A stretch of 64,000 bases of DNA from Owenia fusiformis (GCA_903813345.2 CAIIXF020000011.1:1572571-1636570); one strand, 5' to 3'. Numbered from the stretch's first letter, positions 45,483 through 59,330 are shown. Notes: generated by a model not told the origin, from the sequence alone. A program made the numbers and translations.

Positions 45483-48400
45483 GTAGGTAATCAGTTGAGA
45501 ATGAAGATTAATAAATGAAAAGGGTGAGGCAAAATGAGAGGACAATACCACACCTGGGTTCTTAATAACTAGGGGCGTAGCGCCTGGTACGCTGGGTACG
45601 CACAGGCGTACCAGATGGTTGCAAATTTGCCCCAAATACAACCAAATTTCAAAATTTTCCTGGGGGAGAACCCCCAGTCCTCCTTCAATGCTCGATTTTT
45701 GAATCACTCAATTCTTGTTCCTGTGCTGGTGCGAACCAGCGCTACGCCCATGATAACACTGTTACCATCATTTTTACACAATTCATGCAAAATGTTTCAA
45801 GAAGAATGAAAGCCTATTATCTTATGTATTATACACGCAATCTTCACATATCTTAGAAATAGCAAGGAAATAAGAAATACCCCAAAAATATGCTCTGATC
45901 CTCTATCAATTTTGCAACTCCATGGACGTAAATATTAGAGAAGTGCATGCAGAACTATTATATTACATGCAATTATTAAAACACTTGATTTGTGCCTGTT
46001 AGCTACAAATTAAATTGAACTCAGTCTTTAAACACATTCTGGTATATGTAATTTTATTTAGGCTTTCCACAAGTTACCAAAAGAAAACACTTTTCCCGAT
46101 ATCAGCAATCCATCTCAAGCCTGGACATCAACAGAGGATCATCGCCATGGTATCACGATCTCTCCTCGGCTCAAATCTGCAATATCTTCTTTTAGCCAGG
46201 GACAAATTGAAAAACCCAATGGGGAACTAGTCTTACCGAAAACTTACACTACCCGAAAAGGTGCTTTGTTGCTCTTTGCGGGTCCAAATGATATTGACAA
46301 TGTAATGCATAAAAAACAGAATAAGTTGCTACGGAAACGGAAGAAGGCTGGACAGAAAACTGTATATGATGTTAGCGCTAAGTTGGGCACCATGGATAGA
46401 TTGGCAAAGTCTGTATTGGTCTATGGAGATGAGGTATGTAATTTGATTCCAAAAACTTTCTTGAGGTCAAGAATGAGTAATAGACGATATACAGGGGGTC
46501 CATCAAGTATATTTAATCGACTTTGCATTGTAATTGTTAAGAGACTTTATGGACACTGTGTACGTGAAATATTAAAAAAATATCCCAGCCCCTTTGAACA
46601 AAACATGTTAAAAATCTAAAATTACATAATTAATACATATAATAACAGAAAAATGTTAAATGGGTAGATTGGTGTGCCAGAGACTTGAAAGGAGTGTACA
46701 ATATGGCAGCATTTCTGTTACATACTGTGGTTGCTATATTTCTATTTAATAACCTGTAGACTTACACTCCCCTCCATAAGTTCGGCAACCAGAAGCGTTC
46801 ATTTGATAGCATGTTAAAGACTATTATCATGTTTGAATCTTTATTTTATTCATTTATTACAAAAATTCAGAAATTTACAAAATTTATGATTTTGTAATCG
46901 CAAAACATATTATACTAGACTTAAACATTCAATCCAGATTTGGAGTTCCAGTTTCCATACTTATAGAGGGGGTGTATCTAATTTAGTTTGTTGATTAATC
47001 TATTGTTCCCAAGGTATTACTTGTAATACACTCCTGGCTTTATTTACTTTGAGGATTACAGTTTATAATTCGCCTAAGGGTGTTTTCTTATCATTCAATC
47101 ATCGTCAATACATTGGCGCTTTACATGAGTGTATAGAACCTGTTCTCAATACAATGATTATTATTATTAGAAAACTGGCTCTCTAGGGGACCTATACTCA
47201 AACTAATAGATATCGATCACTTTATAAAAAAATAATTTTTCAAGTTGATTATCAGTCTAATTTAGATATGAAATCTCTGTTAATTTTGAATATTTAATCA
47301 TTTAATGAAACTATACAGAAAAACCTATGTAATCCAAACGCCTCTTGGACCGACCAAAAGTGTTCGGATTAGCAGGTGTTCACATTTCAAGATTTTGTTG
47401 TGAGTCAATGGGAGGTGACAGATTTTGGACCAAGACAAAGTGTTCATATTGAGAGGTATTTCTATTAGAAAGGATTTTCTGTATCTTTTGTCTATTGTAA
47501 ATTTGCTTCAGTCAATTAAATGAATGCAGTTTGAGCGAAACGCTCTTTTTTGTTGAGGGGGGAGGTCTGTTACCTTGTTAATTTCCCAAGAGCAAATTGC
47601 TTATAACATCGATGAACCAAGTTGCCAAGTGTGATGAATTCATAGGAGTTATGATCATAAAGTTTTCATATTTCTTTAATTATTTTTTATTTTTTAATGG
47701 GGCATTGCAACGAACCTCTCAAATTTTGTATCAAACACATTTAAATGCATGTGTTTGAAAGAATTATCATATAATAGTCACATAATAATGCATATATATA
47801 ATGTATAGAATAATATAATAGGATTTTATTTGTACTGATGCCCTTTTAGGACCAAACGTACATCCAACATACAATTTTCAATAACAGTAAAAATAGCAAT
47901 AAAGTAAAGAAAATAGTCTTCAAATGACATAAAAATGTTGCTTTGATATAAGAATCCTTTCTCGTATATTCTTGTATATTCTGTATATAAGGTCAAATAG
48001 TGTCATATAGTGTCATATTATCTGATAAGTTTCAGGAAGTTTTGTTGTTCATCGTCATAGTTACATTCAATATAAATATAAACAGTGTGGCATTGATTAG
48101 ATAAAGTTTGCCATGTCAGAGTGAACCTATATATTATAGTTCAATATTATCCACAGGGTGCAGATTTACATTACTTCAATGTTTTGCTATGATGTTATAT
48201 GTCAGCACGAAAGTACAGAGAAATATACTTCCAACTTGTTACTTATTTCTAAGTCAACTTAAAAAGAAGTACATGTAAATGAAGTTAACTATAACGATTG
48301 CTTTAAAATCAATTAATTTTTGCTCCATTTTTGTTGGTTTTAAACATTTTGATCGATATTCCTAGAAAATTTCTCTTTTTGCGTTTTATGTTAAAGCAAG

Positions 48401-51400
48401 ACAGTGTTTAGGCCCTTTTGGTAAACTCCAGTCTTAAGTCGAGCAAAGATGGAATTTCTTTTATTAATTTCATCGGAAAGAACATGGCCATAAGAGTATT
48501 TTAAGAACACCCAATTTCAGCAATTGTTTTCAAAATGTTATTTGGAACCCATATTATATTTCCAATTTTCCGTGAATACCCTTTGAAAATAGTTTGAGTT
48601 CTCACCTCTAACAGAGAGCTAAATTTTCTTAAGAATAACCTGTGTGCTGATATTATTTGGGAGTGAAAGATATAATTTATTTTTGAAGATTCTTCAAAAA
48701 TCGTTAAATTTGATGTTGATACATGTTAAGTGCTTTCTTTAAAATGTAGTCTAGATAAACTTGATAGTTATAATTTGTAACCATTACATGTCAAATGCTC
48801 ACTGGTTGTCAAGCAGTTTGTCAATATGATATTTTTTTTAATCTAAATATTTTGAAATAAATTACATAAAATCTGATGCACATGAAGAAAAAAACTGTAT
48901 CTACTTAAAGTATGTCGTAACTAAATGAGTTCTGATTTGCGGATGTTCACACTTCGAGGATTCTTAATATGGAAGTCAATAGCCCTCTTTGCGACCAGAA
49001 AAAATTGAACAGAGTGGGAGTTCAGTGAATAGGACAAAGAAAAAGTGTTCCTATGTAGAGGTATTTCTACGCACAGTGTTATAACTTATTCATTGACTAT
49101 AATATTGATATCCGATGTAACATGAGCTATTAAGAATACCTCATTACTTTTCTGCTATGTAAACATAGTCACTTACCGGTAAGTGAAAATAGATATTCAT
49201 TGATTGGCTGTTGAAATAAAGAGCAGGCAATTGATTTCTATGTAAAGATTTGTTTGTTAAGGTACGATATTTCAATTAGGCTGCCTGATGCAATCATCAA
49301 TAGGGTTGTATCTGAAATAGGCAAGCCAGACTTAAAAGGCAAGGCGATATAATTACGTCAAAGAAGATAATGTAGGCTATTACCATAGGATAAAACTTAC
49401 CACAGGTTCATTCCACAAAAATGTAAAAAAAAATTCCTGTAATTATGTTTAGGAAAACTTTTTTATAATACATATTTTTCTGTTATTAATGATTAATGAT
49501 CGGGGCCAGTTGCCAGCCTAAATGCAATTTATGTCCATCATCAATGCCATGTTTAAACGTAAACCATGATACCATGGTATACCATGGTTTATCATGGTCT
49601 ATCATGATCGGCAATGAAATTACCATCAACTCTGACCATGGTGGCAATGATGTTTTTTTGGTCAATTTTTGACCATGGTATATCATGGTATACCATGTTT
49701 CATGGTATTTCATGTCCAAAGTTTGCCATCAAATACCATGGTATTTCATTGCCATGTTCCTGACCATCATTTACCATGGTATTACCATGGTATATCATGG
49801 TTGATTGCATTTCATGGCATTTCATTGTAAGATGTGACAATCAAATACCATGGTATTTCAATGCCATGTTCCTGACCATAATTTACCATGGTATATCATG
49901 GTTGATGGCATTTCAGTATAAGATGTGACAATCAAATACCATGGTCATACCATGGTATTTCATTGCCATGTTCCTGACCATCATTTACCATGGTATTACC
50001 ATTGTATATCATGGTTGATGGTATTTCATTGTACACTTTGACAATCAAATGTCATGGTCATACCATGTATTTTATTGTTATGTACCTGACCATCATTTAC
50101 CATGGTATTACTATTGTATATCATGGTTGATGACATTTCATGGCATTTCATTGTACCGTGTGACAATCAATTACCATGGTCATACCATGTCATTTCATTG
50201 CCAAAATCATAACTCTCATTTATCATGGTTTTATCATTGCATTTCATGGTTGGTGGTATTTCATGGCATTTTATTGTCAAACCTGACCATCAAATACTAT
50301 GGTCATACCATGGTATTTCATTGCCATAATCATTACTATCATTTATCATGGCATATCATTGCATTTGGTGGTTGATTGTATTTCATAGCATTTCATTGTC
50401 AAACCTGACCATCAAATACCATGGTTATACCATGGTATTTCATTGCTAAAAAGAACTCTACAAGAGTCTCAAGTCTAAAATTGGTCAGAGTTGAAATGGA
50501 TCATGAAATGCAATGAAATACCACGTTTAACCATGAAATGCAATGAAATACAATGATTGATCATGATATGCAATGAAATGCAATGATCTTTCTTGCAATG
50601 CAGTGAAATACAATGAAAGGCCATGTTCAAAAAGTATTTTTTACATGAAATATCTTTATTAATAAATGTTGATTAGATAACCAAATTATTATAATTAGTG
50701 ATTCTGATATTCATCAAAATCACAACTTTATATACTTTTGTTCCTTTATTTAATAAATTAATTTCTATTATGAATAATTAAGTTAATAACCCTAGAAACA
50801 ATTTTTTTTTGTTAAACAAATATGCTTTACTTTTGTTTGACTGTTGTCAGTAAAATAGGAGATCAACTTGATAATTTGTAAGTCAAACCTCCAGTCTTAG
50901 ATTAAACATCTTGACTGTACTTCATTGCATTTGATGGTTTGCAACCATGAAATACTGCAAAATAGCAGTATTTTTAAATGCAAAATTTTAAGTATAGTTT
51001 CCACAGTATACCATAGTAGATCGTGATAATTAAATGGCTCCATTGCATATCATGGTTAAATGTCTAGACCATGATATCACTGCATTTGATGGTATTTGAC
51101 CATGAAATACTGTGAAACGGTGGTATTTTTTAGATACAAAATTACATGTTAATTGACCATGGTATACCATGGTTTATCATGATCGTTAAATGGCACCATT
51201 GCATTTCATGGTCAGGAGCGTTTTTTTAACATGGAGTTTCCCATTGAAAAAATACTGCCGTTTCACAGTATTTCATGGTCAGAAACCATCAAATACAATG
51301 ATATCATGGTCAAGAAACCATCAAATGCAATGATATCATGGCCGAGAACTTGACCATGATATCATTGCATTTGATGGTTTCTGACCATGAAATACTGCGA

Positions 51401-54400
51401 AACGGCAGTATTTTTTCAATGGAAAACTCCATGTTAAAAACGCACTGTTAACAATGAAATGCAATGGTGCCATTTAACGTTCATGATCGGCCATGGTATT
51501 ACCATGGTATTTCATTGCATTTCATGGCCATATACCATGGTATACCATGGTCATACCATGGTATACCATGGTATGGCCATGGTCCATTTCAACATGGTAT
51601 TGAATCAAAAATAGGAAAATATAGCAATAATTATTTTATTTACACTCTGTTTTGTGACTGAAATTCATGTTACAGATTTTTGTGACTGAAATGCATGTTA
51701 CAGATTGTCATATTGTTGTTACACTTTTCTAATTTGACATTTTGTCATGAGTCATGCTTATTTCTTGTGTTTTAGAATTTTTGGCATTATTTGGCATTAA
51801 CTAATGCCAACTTATTAAAGGAGTAAAGGGTACAAGGCAAAATTAAGTTGGAAACAATATTTAAAAGACCATAACTAACTTCATTTTCTGAATAAAAAAT
51901 TCAGATCATAATTTGACCAATAAAAGAATAATAGAATTTAGGAAGCAGAAATCTTCAAGTTCATTAGATCTGATTAGATTTTAGATCTCTACATTTTTTG
52001 CCAAGTTACCTTAAAATTGAAGGATCTTGAGAAATAAACACAAACGCGTGAGACCTTTTATACAAAATAGGCATAAATGTGGAAAAGTAATAGCAAAATA
52101 CATGTTTTTGACAATTTCTCTGAAACTGAATATTATCAACTCTTTATTCTCACAATTTTTTATTTTGCATTCCAGGAATTTGATGAAGAAGATGCAAGTA
52201 TCTCAGACCCTAAGGGAAAGATCATGTTGCGTTTCCTGCACTCCCTGGATGACAAAATGGCGGACCTGCGGGCTCAGCCTGGTGGGGACTTCAACTTTTA
52301 CCTCAGGGACATCAAATCAAGGGCAAGGTAATTACATGACGCCATGGTTTAAATTATATGACATCAAATCAATGGCGATGTAATTACATGACACCATAGT
52401 TATCAAATCAAGGGCAAGCTAATTACATGACACCATAGTTTAAATTATATGACATCAAATCAATGGCAATGTAAATTACATGACATGACACTATAGGGCA
52501 TAAAGGCATAAAGTAATTGACATGACACATAGTTCATAGTATATGACATCAAATCAAGGACAATATAATTACATGACACCATATTTCATATTATATGACA
52601 TAAAACAATGAATATTGACCATATCCATGACACATAGAGAGAGTAGAAATGGGCTACATCCTGTGGATGAAAATTATAGCCTGAGAAAGTCATAGGATAC
52701 TATATTTATCCTTTGGTTTCAAAATATTATTTCACTCATTCTAAAAAAAAAACTCACATAGACATGTATGTCATTAGTCGGATATGATTTCAGTAGAGCA
52801 TATAAAAATGATATTGCGATGTTATCCCCATCAGGGCTCTCACCAGGAAATATTTAGGGTACTTGTTGGAAACATTTTTTATTTATTTTTTGTTGGAAAA
52901 CATCTTCAGCATAACTAAACAGTTCAATCATAAAAATAATATTTATGTTATACTTTTTTCCTTTTTACATGCTATTATTGTGTAATCAGTCAGGTTTAAA
53001 CTGTGGGAACAAACATGATTTGCCAATAGGTCGTGGTGAGAGCTAAATAGAGTGTGGTGCTGCGCCACAGTCTAAAAGTAAAAGCCTAGCGAGAGCCCTG
53101 CCCATATATATTTAGAATCCATTCTAATCAAGTAACCTCTCAGAGATTGATCACACTGGCACCTTTATTTCAACATTATTTCTATTACCCTATAGCCTAT
53201 GAGTATTACGAATTTGGGATAAAGGTACCCTGGGTACGCCCTAAGGGCCTGTCAGCTGGTCATTACCAGGTTACTTTTAATAGTGACCAGTTGATTTTTT
53301 CACAAGGTATAGGAACATTGCAACTGGTCAATGATGCCATTTTGACCAGCAGCTCTTAGATCCTTAGGGCATACACTGAAAGGTACCCTGGGTATAGGAA
53401 TAGACGAAACTGCTGCCATTTTTATATCGACCCAAAACCTATTAAGTAATACTGGAGACCCCTGTCTCGATCTCCTTGTTTGTATTTCTATGTTCTAATC
53501 TATTTCTTTGCCATCATGTGCATGCCTATAGTGAGGAAGGACCCAGGGAAAAATCCAATCTTGAAAATATTTATTATAAAATCAAAAGTTGTGAGAAATT
53601 CCCCAAAATGTAAGTCAATGTAGTGATTTTCAAAGCTTAAATCAACCTGGTGCTTCACCCAATTGAGATATTTTGCACCCAATTGAAATACTTTGCACCC
53701 AATTGAACCATTGTAGAATTAACTCTATTGAGAGTTAAAAAATGAAAACAATATTTTTACTGAATTCATTGGTTAAAGGCCCTGTGTAAAGTTTTAATTT
53801 TTATCAATATAGCACCAAGTTGAATAAATGTTGAGAAAGCTACAGTGAAATTCATGGATTGACCATTCTTTTCAACGTTTTACATCTTAAAATTAAATGG
53901 AGATTGTAAAAATAATGATGGTCCATGCTTTTCAAAATTTTGCCTAGAACTGATTTACATGCTTCTGTTTGAAGTTTGTTGCGTGTGTTTGAACCTACAC
54001 TATCTGAAGTTTGTACTATCTGTATATACTGTAGATAACATTTATTGTCCATATAGTATATGCGGCTACGTTTGTTGAATTCTGTGTTTTTATCGCACTT
54101 TGAGAAAGTGCTGTTTTGTTGTTGTCGTTGTGTTGATGGGTGTGTGTGCACATGTGCAATTGGGCAGACTGACAGGTGGGAGCCACATAAATCTTGCCAT
54201 CAAAATTCCAGAGAAATTGCTAAATCGTTCAGCTTGAAATTTTTACAGATGAATGCGCAGTCCTGTCCAGTTCCAAGATCTGAATAGGTTTGGACTTGCT
54301 GTGCGGCCATTTTGCTCTTAAAAGTGCAATATTTATCACTTAGTGTCTTTTCGTTGTTATCTGTTTTAAATTTCCTACTTGATACAGAGAGAGATTGTGA

Positions 54401-57400
54401 GGGGCAATTATGGCTTAATTAATGCATTACCAAATGGGCAAATATCCATATCATGTAAATGGTATACAATAAAACCTGTCTAATCTGAACACCACTGGCC
54501 CAAAATTTCATTATAATTGAGTCTATCGGACACAGCAAAATTGTGTCCAAGAAAAAGTGTCCACATTGAGAGATGTTCGGATAAGTGTTGTTTAAATACA
54601 CATAATTGACTATAGTTGCAAAAGAGTACAAGGTAAATGGATTTCAACTTAATTATTTTTATCTGTGGGAGCTTCTGTATCTGTTGTGGTTGTTTTGAAG
54701 TTAATTATTTAAATAAAAAATATGAGATAATTGCACTTCTGGACAAGAAAATTAAAATCATTTGCTGGAGGGCAAGTATTTCAAATTGCACACTTAGATA
54801 TATGATCCTGATAAGAAAACTGATTTTGTGACTTCCATGCTACAGCAATGAATCATGTTAAAAGTATTTATTCCTTGTGCGAATATGGATATTTCCTCCT
54901 AGCTCTCCGAGCCAGCCCTTGGAAGATATCATATTGTCCCTTCAAATAAAACCCATATTCAATCCCTCTCATTAAAAAACATCTATATAGTCCATATATG
55001 GCCATTTCTATTGAGGTTATTTTCATTTAACATGTGCAGTGTACCTAACTAAATTTTTTTTACTCCAGTGCAAGATCCAGACTGACGCAGCCAAGTCAGG
55101 CAGAAATCGACCCAGCGCAAGAATTACAAGAAGCCATGGAACAAGTCAACCAGTTTGTTCCTACACCAATAGAGGGCAGTGCTGCTGGTGATGCCGCATC
55201 ACGTTTGACGACTCCAATATCAGAGAGATTCTGTGAGTCTCTCGCCAGTCAGTTTGTGCGGCCAACGTCTCAAATGTCAGCAGCTAGATCAGGGGCGGAG
55301 TCACAGCAAAGGTAAGGCAGAGAATTAGGAACTTTTTTTTACATTATGGCTATTTAATACTATACAATAAGGCACAATGTAGAATACTGTACTTAAGCAG
55401 ATTGTATGCACTTCATTGCATAATTAAATAATTAACCATAATTGTAGATTATTTGCAATTCATTGCAATGCACCATAATTAAATGCAATGCTGTAAAATT
55501 TGGCACAGTTGAGTGTACTTAAACAGATAATTTGCAATTCAATGCAATGCACCATAATTAAAGATGTCATTTTAAAAGCAAAAAAGGCTCCAAAACGTAA
55601 TAAAATATGTAGTTTGGATGTTCATTTATGTCTGTGGATTATATTTTATACCACAAACACTTATAAATACCTGAAATTTGCAATAAAAGTGCCCAAAAAT
55701 TGTTGTTTCGAAATTCCCCATTTTCCTGTATCGCGCTAGTCACGTGACCCTTACGCGTAGCAGGCAATGCCTAGTATTACAGATATTACAGTACATATTT
55801 CAACATGTTCAATATGGCAAACATCAGCGATTCTGACTCCCGGGTTCTGGGAAATGGCTATATATAAATCGGCGAGAGGGTGTTATTTAAGGAGGACAAT
55901 TTAAGGAGGGGAAATATGTCCAAGTATGCCAGTAAAAGAGCAGATATGGACTTTAGACAAGAGACGGAGAATCAACTAAAAAAATGTGCGTTCTGGAATG
56001 AAGACCCGTTGCCATTGACTGAGAATCCCAGCGATCCTATAATCCTACTCAGTTTGAATTTAGACGCGGAAAACAGGTTATGAAAATGGGCTCTCTGCAA
56101 AGTTATCAAATTTAGAAAATATGGATCTTGTTTTTGAGTGGCTTAACAAGCATTCGGATACAAGACTTGGCGCTATCTCTTGTCAAATACACGCAGACTT
56201 GCAGTAAATTGGCCATTGCAAATTGCAAAATCAGATCGTCAAATTAATCGCTTCGTTTTTAAACGTATGCTTCATATCTTCATCCAAAACTTTAGGATTC
56301 GATAGAGATAAGTTAAAACTTGTACAGGAAGAAATGGGAGATCCTACCTTAATTTAGAATCGCTGATTTCTCTGGACAAATTCCGAGAAGAAATTGTTCA
56401 ACATCGCGATCAGCTCAGACTAAACTTACATGTCGTGCATGTCACTCTGAACTCACGTGATAAAATACGGCATTTTGATTGGTTACTACTCGTGTTGTCA
56501 TGACGCGAAAAACAATAGTAAACACTGAATATGTTAATGAACTGTCATATATGGAGCAATTGTCTTTCTGATTGGTTAACTTTACACGCCTCCTAAATGA
56601 ATATAGTAGTCGTAGTAAATGATTCATTGATAACTCTGAAAGTGGGCGTGACCAGCTTTATTTTGACACCAAATTCAAGATGTTTCAAATAAAAATGGCC
56701 TCGCAAGACGAGGTTGAAATATCGGCAGTTTGATACTGATATGGTCTACGATAGATCAAAATTGACTGCCCCGCGTCATATGTCACGTGAGCCTATATTT
56801 GTTGAAAAATGAAAGAGATAGTGACACTTTTTAATCTTAAGTTAATACCAATATTACAAACACATATCTATTTTTTTCATTAAATATTTATTTCTTCATT
56901 ATACATACATTTGTTTTACACTGCATTGATTTATTTTTGCAAAACCTTTGCTATTAGATCTTTAAATGCAATGCTGCAAAATTAGTCACAGTGGTGTATA
57001 ATTAACCAGGTTATTTGCAATTCAATGCAATGCACCATAATTAAATGCAATGCTGCAAAATTAGGCACAGTGGTGTATACTTAAGCAGATTATATGCAAT
57101 TCATTGCAATGCACCATAATAAAATGCAATGCTGTAAAATTATCCACAATGTTGTATGATTAATCAGATTGTGTGCAATTCATAACAATGCACCATAATA
57201 AAATGCAATGCTGTTAAATTAGACACAATGGTGTACAAGTATAAGAACAATGTGGTGCACTTAAGTACAATGCATTTGGTATGCACAATGTGACACAATC
57301 CATCACATTGTAATACAATTGAGCACAATAGTATATAATATGTAGGTCTAATGTAGTACAATATACTAAGATCTAATTAACTTTGTTATGATAAAAGTAT

Positions 57401-58744
57401 TTTTGGGATGGTACATTTTCAAGGAATTTCTTTTTGCAGGAAATTGATCATTTGCATGCTAATTCTCCTTACAAGTAAAAAATTAATTATTGAAAGATTT
57501 TGATGGAAAAAAACTAATGAAAGTAATTTTTGAATGCTTCCCCATTGTATAAGGTGCAAATAAATGATATTTCCCTCTTTATTCATTCGTTAGGTACTTT
57601 TCTCTGAAGTATAAGCTTGCAGCTACATGCAACCAAATTCTAAAAAGAATTTATTTATTTTTCATGATATTTGCAAACAAACAAACAAACAAACAAACAA
57701 ACAAACAAACAAACAAACAAACAAAGAAGTCTTGAATGTTAATACGACAATTGGATTTAAAAAAGGCAGAAAACAACTAAATGTACATGTAGTTCCTCAC
57801 AAATTTAAAACAAAGAATTGGAGAAATAATCTGGATTATTTACATATTATTTACAGGCCTCTCTCAGCTCAAAGCAACACAAGTACACAGAGGTCATTCC
57901 AAGTATTGTCGGCAAACAAGTTAGCGGCATCCCTGCAGTCCAGACATCACATAGGTGGCGCTTCATCCACCCCACTCATCAATCGGACTGGACTTGACGG
58001 TAAAAATTTCCTAATTTTCACTTACTTTGAAACCATTCATTATTTCTTCATTTTGTTTTATTTGGTTCAGCAACTTTTGATATTTATGTTATTTTTTTAA
58101 GATGCTTATTGCCTAAGATTTCAAGTTATACCTTTAAATTTATATGTTTGTTGTTAAAATGGTACACCTGTACAATGTAGGTTGGCAAAAACATTTTCAA
58201 GAAGTTTGTTATTATTGACTGCATTCATGGTCAATTTATTGTTTGTTTCTAGGTGAGAGACGTGCTATGTCTACGATACCTCCAAATGTCCAGATAAACT
58301 ACACGAAGCCTGACCCTGGAACTGCAGCACGCCCTACTTCACCCTCGCACCACGGTTCTCACACAGGCTCAAGGCCACACTCGGCCATACTCTCACGACC
58401 TGGTTCCTCAAGGTCAAGGTCAAACATAGGGTCAAGGCCAAAATCCGGTCATAGTTTACATGGTGAGATGGCAGCGCATGTTAGTGTCTACTCTAGAGCT
58501 AGCACTGATAAAATTGCTGATCAGCAACTTCAGCAATATTATGCTGAAAATCTGCATGGTTCACATCCTGGTAGTCGCACTAGTAGCAAGCTATCCAATC
58601 AAAACCCGCATGCTCCTTCATTTCCTCTTCAGCCAATTGTAGGTCATGACACACCACATATAGCTGATGGTAGATTCCCGGAGGATGAACCAGGAAGTAT
58701 TGATCCGTCTCTTATGAATGATGATGAGATTATACTGCCATCTG
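45399..58744 (+). CDS. KIAA2012-like gene, six exons, 3' part outside the window
   Basis: Proposed exons (+): 45399-45482, 46062-46433, 52176-52327, 55069-55311, 57857-57999, 58253-58744; every junction is AG/GT and every phase fits. Exon 2 has LVLPKTYTTRKGALLLFAGP followed by a basic run and LAKSVLVYGDE, matching in order the conserved LPKT-x3-RKGAL block and AYG segment of KIAA2012, a vertebrate protein of unknown function. Exons 3-6 are not recognised by themselves; they are joined here by strand, phase and lack of any other gene. Later exons are serine- and arginine-rich low complexity (GSHTGSRPHS, GSRPKSGHS). A second gene beginning near 52 kb cannot be excluded. The last exon ends in phase 1, so more exons lie to the right. 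Confidence 0.55.
45572..45752. mobile_element. MITE in the first KIAA2012-like intron
   Basis: Ends ggggcgtagcgcctggt and accagcgctacgccc in inverted orientation; about 180 bp, no ORF. Confidence 0.65.
46062..46433 (+). CDS. KIAA2012-like conserved exon
   Basis: 124 codons from acceptor atttag to donor gtatgt: AFHKLPKENTFPD ..., PKTYTTRKGALLLF, KLLRKRKKAGQKTVYDV and MDRLAKSVLVYGDE. Phase 0 at both ends. Overlapping ORFs in other frames (46015-46230) are shadows. Confidence 0.65.
46434..49480. other. Intron, no gene seen
   Basis: AT-rich. Contains diverged fragments of a dispersed family with gtgttcggattagc and gagaggtatttct phrases (47330-47480, 48900-49075; another at 54470-54595). No exon-like ORF was found. 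Confidence 0.5.
49555..51600. repeat. CCATGG-rich palindromic repeat array, 2 kb
   Basis: Dense variants of taccatggtataccatgg, catttcatggt and gaaatgcaatg. 49730-50440 shows a higher-order unit of roughly 120 bp (accatcatttaccatggtat, then tttcattgccatgttcctga). From about 50460 the words appear mainly in the opposite orientation, so the whole could fold back. ORFs here are artefacts. Confidence 0.8.
52176..52327 (+). CDS. Exon 3 of the KIAA2012-like gene (inferred)
   Basis: Acceptor attccag, EFDEEDASISDPKGKIMLRF, LHSLDDKMADLRAQPGGDFN, FYLRDIKSRAR, donor gtaatt. Charged helical sequence, clearly coding in character; family not recognised. Confidence 0.65.
52300..52615 (+). repeat. Tandem repeat of an exon end with its splice donor
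   Basis: About five degenerate copies of gacatcaaatcaagggcaag, gtaattacatgacaccatag and tttaaattatat, the first being the real exon 3 end and donor. Later copies have lost the donor GT or reading frame. Confidence 0.8.
52620..55068. other. Intron, no gene seen
   Basis: Short ORFs only; fragments of dispersed repeats such as 53220-53400 (gggtacgcc and ctaagggcctgtc with inverted partners). Confidence 0.5.
55069..55311 (+). CDS. Exon 4 of the KIAA2012-like gene (inferred)
   Basis: Acceptor ctccag, SARSRLTQPSQAEIDPAQEL QEAMEQVNQFVPTP and on to ARSGAESQQ, donor gtaagg. Phase 2 at both ends. Confidence 0.65.
55430..57260 (+). repeat. Tandem array (gcaatgcaccataattaaat) split by an insertion
   Basis: Units with attcattgcaatgcaccata, ttaaatgcaatgctgcaaaa and agtggtgtatacttaagcag occur at 55385-55560 and again at 56960-57260; 55562-56958 between them is foreign. 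Confidence 0.7.
55562..56958. mobile_element. 1.4-kb unidentified insertion in the array
   Basis: Sequence between the two array halves is richer in GC and has a 67-codon ORF (MSKYASKRADMDFRQETENQ) with translatable remnants after it. Left flank ttaaa and right flank tttaaa may be a target duplication. Family not recognised. Confidence 0.45.
57674..57725 (+). repeat. (AAAC)n microsatellite
   Basis: About 13 perfect units just before an exon acceptor region. Confidence 0.95.
57857..57999 (+). CDS. Exon 5 of the KIAA2012-like gene (inferred)
   Basis: Acceptor tttacag, PLSAQSNTSTQRSFQVLSAN KLAASLQSRHH and on to NRTGLD, donor gtaaaa. The longer ORF from 57627 is intron read-through across an (AAAC)n run. 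Confidence 0.65.
58253..58744 (+). CDS. Exon 6 of the KIAA2012-like gene (inferred)
   Basis: Acceptor tttctag, GERRAMSTIPPNVQINYTKP, then Ser/Arg/Gly/His-rich repeats (HGSHTGSRPHS, SRPGSSRSRSNIGSRPKS), YSRASTDKIADQQLQQYY, and an acidic end MNDDEIILPS with donor gtgagt. Confidence 0.7.
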
Positions 58745-59330
58745 GTGAGTTGATTCATAACTATGTTTTTGTTTGATACTTGATAACTTCTTTGAGAATT
58801 TTGCATTATAATGCTTTCATATGATTTAATATACTACCCTTCCGCCTAACATCATGCTTTCTGCTTTAATGCACTATGTGATAACTGCACAGTGTGATAA
58901 TTACACTGCACTGTGCTCACTGCACTATGTGATAACTGCATATTGTGATAACTGCATTGGGTGAGAATTGCATAATGAACATCAGTTATGAGCATTTACG
59001 TAATGTGTAAAATAAATTAAAGGTCAACTTTTATTTGGGTGTATTATATGTTCACCCTGTATGTTTACATGTGTCATGTAACATACTTAATGTTCACCCT
59101 GTATATTAACAAATATGACTATTAACATGTTTTTTGTACCTTGTGATATTTAACATATTTTACATGTATGCCAACCCAAATGTTACATACATGTTTATAT
59201 TTTATGTACAAATATATTAAATGTACATGTACATATATATTTTATGTATATTTTCATATGACATGTAGCATATTAGTTTTATGTTCATTCTTTGTATTAA
59301 CATATAATATAAAACATATATACGAGGGTT

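Noticed and set aside
49486-50375. ORFs of 77 and 108 codons
   Set aside because: Translations of the CCATGG array (repeated YHGIS/WYTMV words).
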